A DNA stretch of 64,000 nt, from NCBI GenBank assembly GCA_023423335.1, contig JAFAFU010000021.1:1-64000 (forward strand), given 5' to 3'. The stretch is from Bacillota bacterium (GTDB taxonomy: Bacteria > Bacillota > Clostridia > Lachnospirales > Lachnospiraceae). A program made the translations under genes and the position numbers. The notes under the pieces are model-generated. The model ran no database searches. It was not told the origin of the DNA and saw only the letters and a list, made by a program, of their open reading frames with translations. This document shows positions 34,543 to 42,821 of the stretch, one piece after another; position 1 is the first letter of the stretch, and each line of letters opens with the position of its first letter.

Positions 34543-35275
34543 AATGCGTATCCGCCTTTCCATTTTTATTGATTTTACCTAAATATCTGTAAACGGTTGC
34601 AATGGATATTCCTAATGCGTCTGCAACTTCGTTTACCGCACCTTTGATCAGAAATAGCTTCTCTGAATTCAGACGCTTCACAATTTCTACCTTTTCTTCC
34701 GCCGTTAAGCGCTCGATAGAAATCTCTCCCGAATTAGTAACTTCATTGATTATCCCATGAATCATGTCCCTCGGGGAGGAATGAAAGGCTTCAATGTTAT
34801 TGTTGCCCTTTTCCACCGGTTTTACCGCCGGAAGAAATGCCAGTTTCTGCAATAGGTTAGCCGCCTCCTGATACTTTGACACATCAATATTGATGCTGAG
34901 CATACCTCTGGGCTTTCCGCCCTTGTCCAATATAAAGAAGCTATTGGATTTCAAGGTGGTATTATGCCTCGACATACCCAGGTAGTCAAGATAATAGGGC
35001 GGTCCTTCCTTTCCTTTATCCTTCAGCTTGGATAAGGCGAAACTGGTTATCGGCGCTCCAACCGTCCTGCCGCTGATATGACCGTTATGTATCGCTATGA
35101 CAGAATGATTGATATCTTTAAAGTCATATAAAACCACTTCCGTATTATCGCCAAAACAGGCTCCTAAAAAATCCACCAGATGGATATAGGATGTAAAATC
35201 AAACTCTGAACTGATAATTATCACCTCGAATCTTTCATGGATGTAACAGTCTTTCACCTGTATTCCATAAATCAC
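34535..35275 (-). CDS. YheO/DauR-type PAS-HTH transcriptional regulator
   Basis: Listed as 246 residues from a GTG at 35275, but no good ribosome binding site supports that start; a GAGGTGAT near 35221 suggests an initiation some 20 codons further in. Residues 25-140 form a YheO-like PAS domain (HLVDFLGACFGDNTEVVLYDF, then NHSVIAIHNGHISGRTVGAPIT and SNSFFILDKGGKPRGMLSINID). The C-terminal 60 residues hold a helix-turn-helix (LIKGAVNEVADALGISIATVYRYL). Relatives control amino acid catabolism. Its position beside ridA and tnaA suggests that it senses an amino acid and controls this locus. Confidence 0.85.
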   Translation of the reverse strand: MIYGIQVKDCYIHERFEVIIISSEFDFTSYIHLVDFLGACFGDNTEVVLYDFKDINHSVIAIHNGHISGRTVGAPITSFALSKLKDKGKEGPPYYLDYLGMSRHNTTLKSNSFFILDKGGKPRGMLSINIDVSKYQEAANLLQKLAFLPAVKPVEKGNNNIEAFHSSPRDMIHGIINEVTNSGEISIERLTAEEKVEIVKRLNSEKLFLIKGAVNEVADALGISIATVYRYLGKINKNGKADTHYV

Positions 35276-35315
35276 TGTTTCATTTTGAAAAATATCAGAA
35301 TCTTATCTTAAGAAT

Positions 35316-35343
35316 ATTTTATCACCATAATAATTATTGTCAA
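35316..35343 (-). promoter_or_regulatory. Promoter of the YheO-like regulator gene
   Basis: TTGACA (35338-35343) and TAAAAT (35316-35321) on the minus strand are 16 bases apart. The spacer holds an AT-rich repeat like the one at the tnaA start site, suggesting autoregulation. Confidence 0.55.
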
Positions 35344-35353
35344 CTCCTTGTGA

Positions 35354-35388
35354 AAAATTAATTAATCTTATATAAAAATTAATTAATC
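35354..35388 (-). terminator. AT-rich terminator after the GNAT gene
   Basis: Two copies of ATTAATTAAT, itself a palindrome, form a stem. On the minus strand the second copy is followed by TTTTT. It ends the PilZ-GNAT unit. Confidence 0.5.
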
Positions 35389-35415
35389 CACGGTCTTTCC
35401 GGCAGCCTCCCGGTG

Positions 35416-35700
35416 CTACATCCCCTTCGCTATAATATCCGAATACCGGCTTTCATTTTTCTGGAACCAGGTTTTTGCGTAGGGGCAGGAGGCGGTAGCC
35501 TTCAGCCCGTTCTCCCGCAGATATTCGGCCACAGCCGACATTATCTGTCCGGCAACTCCCTGGCCTCTTAAGTTCGGGTCCACATATACACGCTCAATAT
35601 TAATTTCATTGTTATTTTGGCGGACATAATTCGCCTCTGCCATCAGTCTGCCATCCTCATCAGTGCTATAAATACGCCCTTCTTCATATTTCCAAATCAT
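35416..35700 (-). CDS. YidJ/YjdJ-like GNAT N-acetyltransferase
   Basis: A 94-residue minimal GNAT domain with the acetyl-CoA pyrophosphate motif VYVDPNLRGQGVAGQIM at residues 38-54 and ASCPYAKTWFQKNE at the end. This is the short YjdJ/GCN5-like subfamily of unknown substrate. GGAAAGGAGAATTTT precedes the ATG. It lies 15 bases downstream of the PilZ gene. Confidence 0.85.
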   Translation of the reverse strand: MIWKYEEGRIYSTDEDGRLMAEANYVRQNNNEINIERVYVDPNLRGQGVAGQIMSAVAEYLRENGLKATASCPYAKTWFQKNESRYSDIIAKGM

Positions 35701-35715
35701 AAAATTCTCCTTTCC

Positions 35716-36348
35716 TTATTCGGCAGTATCATTTTTATTCTTGATCTGTTTCAGCACAACAATCCGGTTAATATTGTTATTCGGCTCCCTAAACCGGCAT
35801 CCATAAGTAAAGGCCCGGTATCTGCCTAATTTATTCTTTCTGACAATCTCTCCGACCAGATGCACATTGAGTCCTTCATAGTTATATAAAATGCTGATTC
35901 CCGAACCTATTTCCAAATCGCTTTTTAATACAACACCCATCCCAATGACACTGACATCCTTAAGAATTCCCTCCTGCAGCCTCTTTCTTCCGCCGCGGGA
36001 GACCGTAATCATCTTCGTAATCTCACCTATAAATACCCGGTAAGCTTCTCTTCTGTTAACCCGGGCGATATCTTCCTCCGAGCTGAGAAGATAGACCCTC
36101 ATATCCATAATGACCGAAGTACTGACATTTATATTGGTATACATAAACACCCCGTCCTTTACGGTATATATAAATACCGCCTCTGTAACAAGACTGGGGT
36201 CAAGCACCTGATTATTATTCAAAATTGCAGGTATGATTATGTATTTACTGGATTTTGCGATGATATCAACATTCATGCTGTAGGTTTTTTCTTTATACAT
36301 AAATCGGAAAATGCATTTTTTATCGGTTTCTATGTCAGTTATCTTCAT
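35716..36348 (-). CDS. PilZ-domain c-di-GMP-binding protein (YcgR-like)
   Basis: A 210-residue protein. Residues 1-95 are a YcgR-like N-terminal beta domain, and residues 98-200 a PilZ domain with both binding motifs, RREAYR (R-x-x-x-R type) and DVSVIGMG (D-x-S-x-x-G). It should respond to cyclic di-GMP and control motility or surface behaviour. An HD-GYP protein, which could degrade the same messenger, is encoded at 61576-62382. GGGGAAGCACGA precedes the ATG. Confidence 0.85.
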   Translation of the reverse strand: MKITDIETDKKCIFRFMYKEKTYSMNVDIIAKSSKYIIIPAILNNNQVLDPSLVTEAVFIYTVKDGVFMYTNINVSTSVIMDMRVYLLSSEEDIARVNRREAYRVFIGEITKMITVSRGGRKRLQEGILKDVSVIGMGVVLKSDLEIGSGISILYNYEGLNVHLVGEIVRKNKLGRYRAFTYGCRFREPNNNINRIVVLKQIKNKNDTAE

Positions 36349-36672
36349 TCGTGCTTCCCCTTAATCAGGTTTAAATTGGTAATTTCTTTGAAATCTACTT
36401 AAATATATTTTAAATATTTTACTATAACATCGTAATTTAGGGAAGGGGTATTTTATAAATTTCTAAACCATTCCTATGAAAAGAATAATCAAAGGGCAGG
36501 CACTCACCCGACCCTCCCCGCATACAAAGTACTATCAAATGTTTATGCAAACCCGGGTAAACAGTGCGAATTATAAAAGCATAATTCACGCTTAAAAGTT
36601 CGTGCCTGCGCCATCAAAGCGTATAAGCACGTTTGGCACAAATTCACGGGCATCGGCAGCACGGAGGTTTAT
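36349..36672. other. Intergenic region with a hairpin element
   Basis: Most of the stretch is AT-rich. At 36571-36598 GTGCGAATTAT and ATAATTCACGC flank the loop AAAAGC, and CGTGC (36602-36606) can pair with GCACG (36628-36632). The first hairpin matches the loop and form of the element at 28834-28862. Nothing else is recognised. Confidence 0.4.
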
Positions 36673-37248
36673 ATGGATCGGAGCTCCCAGGACAGTCCGG
36701 GCTATAAGCTCGAATCACAAATCCGTCTATCCTATGGCAAGGTGATATATTCTCAAACCTGCCACGAAAGAATCATCAAGAGATTATTATCGATCAATAG
36801 CAAGATTAAGATATGGCAGATCATATTATCCTCGATCACTACCGGCAGCTTTGTATTGACCGCGATTTCAAATGAGAAAATCTCAGGTATCGTAGGCTCC
36901 TTATTATCAATGTGCCTGCTCCTGTTAAATACGTTTGTTAAAAATTTTGAAATAGCAGAAAATGCGTCAAAGCACCAAAAGGCCTCTGATGCCTTATGGG
37001 ACATAAAGGAAAAATACATTTCACTGCTTACTGACTTTGAACACCTGTCCCAGGAGGAGATCATCAGTAAGCGGGATATGCTGCAGAAGGAAACCTCCTC
37101 CATATATAAAAATGCCCCTCGGACGGATGCCAGAAGTGCACGGGACGCAAGGAAGGCTTTGAAAAAGCTTGAGGACTCGGCTTTTACCGACAAGGATATT
37201 GACGCGATGCTGCCCTCTTCCATCCGAAGGAAAAGCTCCGGATGCTAA
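36673..37248 (+). CDS. SLATT-domain 2TM effector-like protein
   Basis: A 191-residue protein with the SLATT layout: an amphipathic start (QIRLSYGKVIYSQTCHERII), two membrane helices (WQIILSSITTGSFVLTAIS; IVGSLLSMCLLLLNTFVKNF) and a coiled segment (AENASKHQKASDALWDIKEKYISLL). SLATT proteins are predicted pore-forming effectors, usually next to a nucleotide-producing or SLOG/SMODS gene. None is adjacent here, and the gene has its own AGGTTTAT site and terminator, so it is a solitary member. CGGAGGTTTAT precedes ATG 36673. Confidence 0.8.
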   Translation: MDRSSQDSPGYKLESQIRLSYGKVIYSQTCHERIIKRLLSINSKIKIWQIILSSITTGSFVLTAISNEKISGIVGSLLSMCLLLLNTFVKNFEIAENASKHQKASDALWDIKEKYISLLTDFEHLSQEEIISKRDMLQKETSSIYKNAPRTDARSARDARKALKKLEDSAFTDKDIDAMLPSSIRRKSSGC

Positions 37249-37285
37249 AATAATCCGGCCAAATCCTCCGGCCGGATTATTTTAG
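37245..37285. terminator. Strong bidirectional terminator
   Basis: A perfect 16-base stem (CTAAAATAATCCGGCC with GGCCGGATTATTTTAG) overlaps the SLATT stop codon. Its T-runs serve both the SLATT gene and the converging DUF2087 gene. Confidence 0.85.
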
Positions 37286-37290
37286 TATTT

Positions 37291-38055
37291 CTATTCCTTT
37301 ACCCTATACACCCTGCAGTCATCGGAGCGGTCCAAAAACCCGTATTCCACTAAGGTTCTTCGGATTGTCGGGAAATCGTCATGTATCCGTTTCAGGATTT
37401 TATTAACCTCCGCTTCAGAATATTCCCGGTCACGGACAAAATTCTTCATAATTTCTCCCAGGAGTATAATTTTCTTTTTCTCCTTCGCGGGAAATTGCTT
37501 TATGAAACCGTTCTCATCCATATATGCCTTCAACGTTTTCTCTCTGTCCTGATCCGTAATATTATAACGATCGTCCATCATTCTGGCTGACGGATGCACC
37601 TCCTCGATTCTGCCGCTATCGGATTGATTGATCGCCCGGTTAATTTTCTCTTCCAGGGATTGCATCAGGGCAAGGTAAAGCCTGGCCTGTTTTTCCTTCT
37701 CCCTAAGCTTAAACCGGTGGTTTCTGACTGTTGACTGCGCAATGCCTATTTCCTGGGCAATCAGCTTATCCTCCTTACCAAAGGACATCAGCTTCAGAAT
37801 TTGCTGCTGTACATCGGAGATACCGACAAGAGCGGTTCCCTGCCGCAACAGATAATCCGCTGCAGTTCCATGGGTGTTTCTGCCGTGCTGTTTCACAGCT
37901 CCATATGCATCATATAGTTGATCACCGCTCTGATAGATCCGGCCTTTCACAAACCGTTCGCCGCAAAAGACACATAGGACCTCTTCCTTACTTTCTCTGT
38001 AACCCCTGACGATTTCATCAATAGAATAATTCCATAACAATTCGTTATAATCCAT
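37291..38055 (-). CDS. LuxR-type HTH protein with DUF2087 domain
   Basis: A 254-residue protein from ATG 38055 (GGGAGGTCA six bases upstream). A CVFCGERF pair of Cys near residue 29 precedes a LuxR/GerE-like helix-turn-helix (LKLMSFGKEDKLIAQEIGIAQ, then STVRNHRFKLREKEKQAR). The C-terminal 70 residues match DUF2087 (FPAKEKKKIILLGEIMKNF, YSEAEVNKILKRIHDDF, RRTLVEYGFLDR). It should be a transcription regulator of unknown signal. It converges with the SLATT gene. Confidence 0.85.
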   Translation of the reverse strand: MDYNELLWNYSIDEIVRGYRESKEEVLCVFCGERFVKGRIYQSGDQLYDAYGAVKQHGRNTHGTAADYLLRQGTALVGISDVQQQILKLMSFGKEDKLIAQEIGIAQSTVRNHRFKLREKEKQARLYLALMQSLEEKINRAINQSDSGRIEEVHPSARMMDDRYNITDQDREKTLKAYMDENGFIKQFPAKEKKKIILLGEIMKNFVRDREYSEAEVNKILKRIHDDFPTIRRTLVEYGFLDRSDDCRVYRVKE

Positions 38056-38223
38056 CACTGACCTCCCGGTTTATTTCAACAATTACTATAATAATATATA
38101 CACCATTTCAATTGGTTTGTCTATATATTTATAAACATTTATTTTAATTGTTTGCAAATCCAAGGAGATTCTTGATAACCTTTATCATCACACCCATAAG
38201 CATTCGTCCATGCCCTATGGGCA

Positions 38224-39159
38224 CTATAGGATTTCCCGTTCTCTGAACAGGCTGAAAACTGCTTCGTCGTAATCACAAAGCCTTTCCGATTTCTTGATTT
38301 TCTTCCCATACTTTGCAGCGTCAGAGAACACCGGAAGCATATAATACCATAACTCCTTCATCTTAAACAGGATATTTCTATCCCCCATGAGAACTCTCTT
38401 ATAGCCTTCATAAACCGCATCATGAAAATCTCTCAGAACAGCCTTATCCGTTTTCCTGCAATGATTGATTGCATCGATCAATCCCGGATTGGCCAGCAGC
38501 CCCCTGCCAAGCATAATCGTATCCACCTCGGGAAAATCAATAATAAACTCCCTGTAATCTTGTACCGTAAAGATTTCTCCGTTGTAGCAGACAGGGTTTC
38601 TGCTTAGTTGCAGGGCGTCCCGAAACACTTTAAGATTGGGCTTGTTATGATAATAATCCTTCTGGATTCTGGGATGGATGATCAGTTCTTTTAGGGGATA
38701 CTTATTGAATATCTCAATCAGGGCATAAAATTCCTCCGGATCATCCTTCCCTATTCTGGTCTTTATGGAGATTCCTGTTATCGCAGCCCCAAAGATCTCC
38801 TCCAGAAATATATCCAGCTCTTCCTTTTTTGCCAGGAAGCCGGAGCCTTTGCCTTTTGATACGACGGTTCCGGAGGGACATCCCAGATTCAGATTGATCT
38901 CATTATAGCCCATCTGTTTTATTTTTTTAGAGGTATGAATGAAGTCCTTTGCCTGATTGGTCAGTATTTGCGGTATCAACGTCTGTCCGGGATTATTCTC
39001 CGGCAAAATGTCATTCAGTTCCCGGGTGCGAAACCCCTCGCTTTGGTTTGCAACGATAAAAGGTGTAAAATACTTGTCTATATTATGATAAAAGGTTTGA
39101 TGAACATTTCGATACACATATCCGGTCAGCCCCTCCATAGGGGCAAAATAAAATTTCAT
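38224..39159 (-). CDS. tRNA-dihydrouridine synthase
   Basis: A 311-residue FMN TIM-barrel enzyme that reduces uridine in tRNA D-loops. The start FYFAPMEGLTGYVYR, the catalytic Cys in NLGCPSGTVVSKGKGSGFL and the tail MLGRGLLANP are all family motifs. It belongs to the shorter Dus group common in Firmicutes next to or apart from a second Dus. GGAGGTTACTCGGA precedes the ATG. Confidence 0.9.
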   Translation of the reverse strand: MKFYFAPMEGLTGYVYRNVHQTFYHNIDKYFTPFIVANQSEGFRTRELNDILPENNPGQTLIPQILTNQAKDFIHTSKKIKQMGYNEINLNLGCPSGTVVSKGKGSGFLAKKEELDIFLEEIFGAAITGISIKTRIGKDDPEEFYALIEIFNKYPLKELIIHPRIQKDYYHNKPNLKVFRDALQLSRNPVCYNGEIFTVQDYREFIIDFPEVDTIMLGRGLLANPGLIDAINHCRKTDKAVLRDFHDAVYEGYKRVLMGDRNILFKMKELWYYMLPVFSDAAKYGKKIKKSERLCDYDEAVFSLFREREIL

Positions 39160-39238
39160 TCCGAGTAACCTCCATGCTATTCGTTTCCCTTCCGTCGGCT
39201 TAAGCTCCGGTATTCAAGGCCGGGATACCATCCCTTTT

Positions 39239-40459
39239 CTATCTGGTTCCTTTATACCCGTTAAGGAACCGTTCAAATTTATCCAGCGCAAGCTTAAGCT
39301 CCTCCACCCTCGGCAGATACACAATGCGGAAGTGATCCGGCTTATGCCAGTTAAAGCCCTTCCCATGAACCATAAGAACATGCTGTTCCTTCAGGAAGTC
39401 AAGAACAAATTTCTCATCATCCAGTATATGATATCTTTTGGTATCAATTTTAGGAAATATATAAAAAGCCGCCTTCGGTTTCACAGCCGTAATGCCCGGA
39501 ATGCTGTTCAGCCTATTTGTAATGTATTCTCTCTGTTCATAAATTCTTCCACCGGGCAGCAATAATTCATCGGCGCTCTGGCGGCCGCCCAGTGCGGTCT
39601 GTATAATCTGCTGGGAGGGAACGTTGGAGCAAAGACGCATGGAGGAGAGCATGTTCAGTCCTTCAATATAGCCCTTCGCCCTGGTCTTATCACCGCTTAA
39701 GCACATCCAGCCTGCGCGGAAGCCTGCAATCCGATGAGACTTTGACAGGCCGTTGAAGGTAACCACCATTAAATCCGGCGCCAGGGCAGCTATGGAGATA
39801 TGCTCCCTCCCGTCCATAACCAGCCGGTCATAGATTTCATCCGCATAGATGATCAATTCATGTTCCCTGGCCAGCTCCACAATCTTTTCCAGGATATCTC
39901 TGGGATAAAGTGCGCCGGTGGGATTATTCGGATTGATAATGACAATTCCCTTGGTTCTGTCCGTAATCTTGCTTTTGATATCCTGGATATCCGGATTCCA
40001 GTCGGATTGTTCGTCGCAGAGATAATGAACTGCCTTGCCGCCCGCCAGGGTAGCCGATGCGGTCCATAAAGGATAATCCGGTGCGGGAATTAAGATTTCG
40101 TCCCCATCATTTAATAACCCCTGCATCGCCATCGTTATCAGCTCACTGACACCATTGCCGGTATAGATATCCTGTATTCCGACATCCGGAAACCCCTTCA
40201 GCTGGCAATATTGCATGATCGCTTTTCTGGCCGGAAATATCCCCTTGGAATCCGAATAGCCCTCCGAACTGGTCAGATTCGCTATCATATCATGAATGAT
40301 TTCGGTTGGGGCTTCAAAACCGAAGGGCGCCGGATTGCCAATATTCAGCTTCATAATACCAATTCCCTGTTCAATCATCCGGTCCGCCTCATCAACAACC
40401 GGCCCCCTGACATCATAGCAAACGTTATCCAGCTTTCTTGATTTCTCAAATGTCTTCAT
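39239..40459 (-). CDS. Alanine-type aminotransferase (AlaA-like)
   Basis: A 406-residue fold-type I PLP aminotransferase. The PLP lysine is in NGLSKSHRIAGFRAGW, and NPNNPTGALY and YADEIYDRL are conserved. It is closest in plan to glutamate-pyruvate aminotransferase AlaA. The T-box leader upstream shows that expression follows uncharged tRNA, so it is a biosynthetic enzyme. AGGAGGAGATCAGT precedes ATG 40459. Confidence 0.88.
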   Translation of the reverse strand: MKTFEKSRKLDNVCYDVRGPVVDEADRMIEQGIGIMKLNIGNPAPFGFEAPTEIIHDMIANLTSSEGYSDSKGIFPARKAIMQYCQLKGFPDVGIQDIYTGNGVSELITMAMQGLLNDGDEILIPAPDYPLWTASATLAGGKAVHYLCDEQSDWNPDIQDIKSKITDRTKGIVIINPNNPTGALYPRDILEKIVELAREHELIIYADEIYDRLVMDGREHISIAALAPDLMVVTFNGLSKSHRIAGFRAGWMCLSGDKTRAKGYIEGLNMLSSMRLCSNVPSQQIIQTALGGRQSADELLLPGGRIYEQREYITNRLNSIPGITAVKPKAAFYIFPKIDTKRYHILDDEKFVLDFLKEQHVLMVHGKGFNWHKPDHFRIVYLPRVEELKLALDKFERFLNGYKGTR

Positions 40460-40479
40460 ACTGATCTCCTCCTAAATAG

Positions 40480-40820
40480 TTTTATTCTTTCGAATTGTTG
40501 CAAAAAAAAGCCCCAAGCTAAAAACTTAGCTTAGGGCGAATAAATGATCCGCGTTACCACCTAAATTCAGAAGGAATCCTATTCCTGTCTGCTCTCACTC
40601 AGTACATATCCACATGCACATCGCATATTTCATCCGCATACTGATTCTGATATAACGGTCAGAGCCCGACGAAGTCTACTTATCATATTCCACGATGTTC
40701 GGTCCGTAGCTCAGAAACTGCTTCCATAATCTCTTCATGGGAATTTGCACCGTCCACTCCCTCTCTATGCTTCGGAAATTATGTACTCCTTTTCGTCATC
40801 GCTTATTGAAAGTAATCTTA
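40480..40820 (-). promoter_or_regulatory. T-box riboswitch leader of the aminotransferase gene
   Basis: On the minus strand the T-box sequence TTAGGTGGTAACGCGG lies at 40549-40564. It is followed by a terminator hairpin (GCCCTAAGCTAAG with CTTGGGGC, then eight T) at 40502-40537. Upstream are the Stem I motifs AGAGAGGGAGTGG and GACGAA/TTCGTC base pairing. The promoter TTGACA (40838-40843) and TAAGAT (40815-40820), 17 bases apart, overlaps the ptsI stop codon. The specifier codon could not be set with certainty; ATC in GAACATCG near 40697 is one candidate. Confidence 0.85.
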
Positions 40821-40839
40821 AGCCCTGCAAACACATTTG

Positions 40840-42486
40840 TCAAGAAAATTCCTTCTCGATTTTACATAATCTTATTAGATTCATAATCTGCTGCTTTGCA
40901 GGCAATATCGCGGATGCGCTCATGGAGAATTCATCGAGTCCATATTCCAAAAGGGTGGGGATCGCCGTCTCATCTCCGGCCATCTCGCCGCACATGCCGA
41001 CCCATTTACCGTGCCTGTGAGCTGCGTCAATGGTCATTTTAATCAGTCTCAGGACAGCCGGATGCATCGGATTATACAAATCGGCCACCTTCTCGTTCAT
41101 GCGGTCCACCGCCAGGGTATACTGGACCAGATCATTGGTGCCGATCGAGAAAAAGTCCACATGGGACGCCAACTCTTCCGAGCATATGGCTGCTGCGGGA
41201 ATCTCCACCATGATTCCCCATTCGATGTCATCGGAATAGGGAATACCCTGGGAAGCAAGCTCCTGTTCACACTCACGGACAATTTCCTTCGCTGCCGTAA
41301 ACTCCTCCAATCCGGAGATCATCGGAAACATGATCCCAAGCTTCCCATAGCCGGAGGCCCTTAGGAGTGCCCTTAATTGGGTTTTAAAAAGCTCCTTCTG
41401 ATCCAGGCAGAGCCGGATAGCCCGGTAGCCAAGGAAGGGATTCATCTCGCTCGGAAGCTTCAAATAGGGCAATTGTTTATCTCCGCCGATATCCAGGGTT
41501 CGGATGATAACTTTATTCCCTTCCGCCTTTTCTAATACATACCGGTAGCTTTCAAACTGCTCCTGTTCCGTGGGAGCGCTGTCACGGTCCATATAAAGAA
41601 ATTCTGTCCGGAACAGCCCTACACCGTCGCCGCCGTTTTCCATCACCGGATGGATATCCTCCGGTGTCCCGATATTACCGGCAATGAGGATTCTCTTCCC
41701 TGCTTCGGTAACTGTCTTCACAGACACAAGCTCCTTAAGTCTTACCCTTTCTTCTTCATATCCTTTTTGCTTCGCCCGGTATCGTTCCAGCTCCTCTTCT
41801 CCGGGATTAATGATTACCGTCCCGCTAAATCCGTCCACAATAACCAGATCTCCATTCCTTAAGGCAGCGGTGATGTCGCCCATCCCGACTACGGCGGGTA
41901 TCTCCATACTTCTTGCCATAATAGCGGAATGGGAGGTTTTGCCTCCGACATCGGTTAGAAAGGCTGTCACCTTACCCCGGTCCAATTGGGCGGTGTCCGA
42001 AGGAGTCAGATCATGGGCAACAATAACGGTATTATCTTTTATAACATTGAATTCTGATAGATCACCCTTAAGATTTCGGATCAGACGCCCGGTTACATCC
42101 TTTAAATCTGCCGCTCTCTCCCTTAGATAATCATTCTCTATCGCATCAAAGACCGCAGCAAACCGATCCTTCACCAGACTGACTGCTCCTGCCGCATTCA
42201 TATGCTGTTCTTCAATCAGGGCAAGCACCGAGGATATCAGCTCCGGATCCTCCAGCAGCATAATATGTGCGTCAAAGATCGCAGCTTCTTCCTCTCCTAC
42301 GGACTTCATCGTATGCTCTCTGATCTTCTCCAGCTGTTCCCTGGATTTCTCTACTGCCGCTGCAAACAGCTCTTTTTCTGCATCGATATCAGTAATCAGC
42401 TCATCGGTAACAAAAGCCTCCTTCGGAACATGAAGGAGAACCTCTCCGATCGCATATCCTTTTGAAGCTGCAATTCCACTTTTCAT
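40840..42486 (-). CDS. ptsI: PTS enzyme I
   Basis: The start is ATG 42486 with GAGGAAAAAT upstream; the ATG at 42498 has no site. The 548-residue phosphoenolpyruvate-protein phosphotransferase takes phosphate from PEP and passes it to HPr. The phosphorylated His is in GGKTSHSAIMARS (His186), and the PEP-binding motifs GLFRTEFLYMDR and the C-terminal CGEMAGD are intact. It follows HPr by 34 bases, in the same transcription unit. Confidence 0.93.
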   Translation of the reverse strand: MKSGIAASKGYAIGEVLLHVPKEAFVTDELITDIDAEKELFAAAVEKSREQLEKIREHTMKSVGEEEAAIFDAHIMLLEDPELISSVLALIEEQHMNAAGAVSLVKDRFAAVFDAIENDYLRERAADLKDVTGRLIRNLKGDLSEFNVIKDNTVIVAHDLTPSDTAQLDRGKVTAFLTDVGGKTSHSAIMARSMEIPAVVGMGDITAALRNGDLVIVDGFSGTVIINPGEEELERYRAKQKGYEEERVRLKELVSVKTVTEAGKRILIAGNIGTPEDIHPVMENGGDGVGLFRTEFLYMDRDSAPTEQEQFESYRYVLEKAEGNKVIIRTLDIGGDKQLPYLKLPSEMNPFLGYRAIRLCLDQKELFKTQLRALLRASGYGKLGIMFPMISGLEEFTAAKEIVRECEQELASQGIPYSDDIEWGIMVEIPAAAICSEELASHVDFFSIGTNDLVQYTLAVDRMNEKVADLYNPMHPAVLRLIKMTIDAAHRHGKWVGMCGEMAGDETAIPTLLEYGLDEFSMSASAILPAKQQIMNLIRLCKIEKEFS

Positions 42487-42520
42487 ATTTTTCCTCATTT
42501 CTATACTGCTTTTTGTACAA

Positions 42521-42784
42521 TTATTCCCCTAATCCGGAAGCGATGAGTTCTGCAAGGCCTGACAGCGCCTCTGCTTCATCCTCACCTTCACAGACCAGCG
42601 TAATCTCAGTTCCGCAGATAATTCCCGCACTTAAGATCCCCAGGATTGATTTCACATCAAAATTTTTATCTCCCTTAATCAGTGTGATCCTCGACTTAAA
42701 TCTTGATGCCGCTTTGACCAGATTGCTGGCCGGTCTTGCATGCAGTCCCGATTTATTTATTACAACAATATTTTGTTTAACCAT
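42521..42784 (-). CDS. ptsH: PTS phosphocarrier HPr
   Basis: An 87-residue HPr with the phosphorylatable His15 in GLHARPAS and the regulatory Ser46 in VKSILGILS, the target of HPr kinase. It passes phosphate from enzyme I to the mannose-family EIIA and is likely involved in carbon catabolite repression through Ser46. GAAGGAGGACAGCT precedes ATG 42784. It is encoded between GntR and enzyme I, and its product may serve all PTS of the cell. Confidence 0.93.
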   Translation of the reverse strand: MVKQNIVVINKSGLHARPASNLVKAASRFKSRITLIKGDKNFDVKSILGILSAGIICGTEITLVCEGEDEAEALSGLAELIASGLGE

Positions 42785-42821
42785 AGCTGTCCTCCTTCAT
42801 TGCCAATCTGCTTCATCACAT

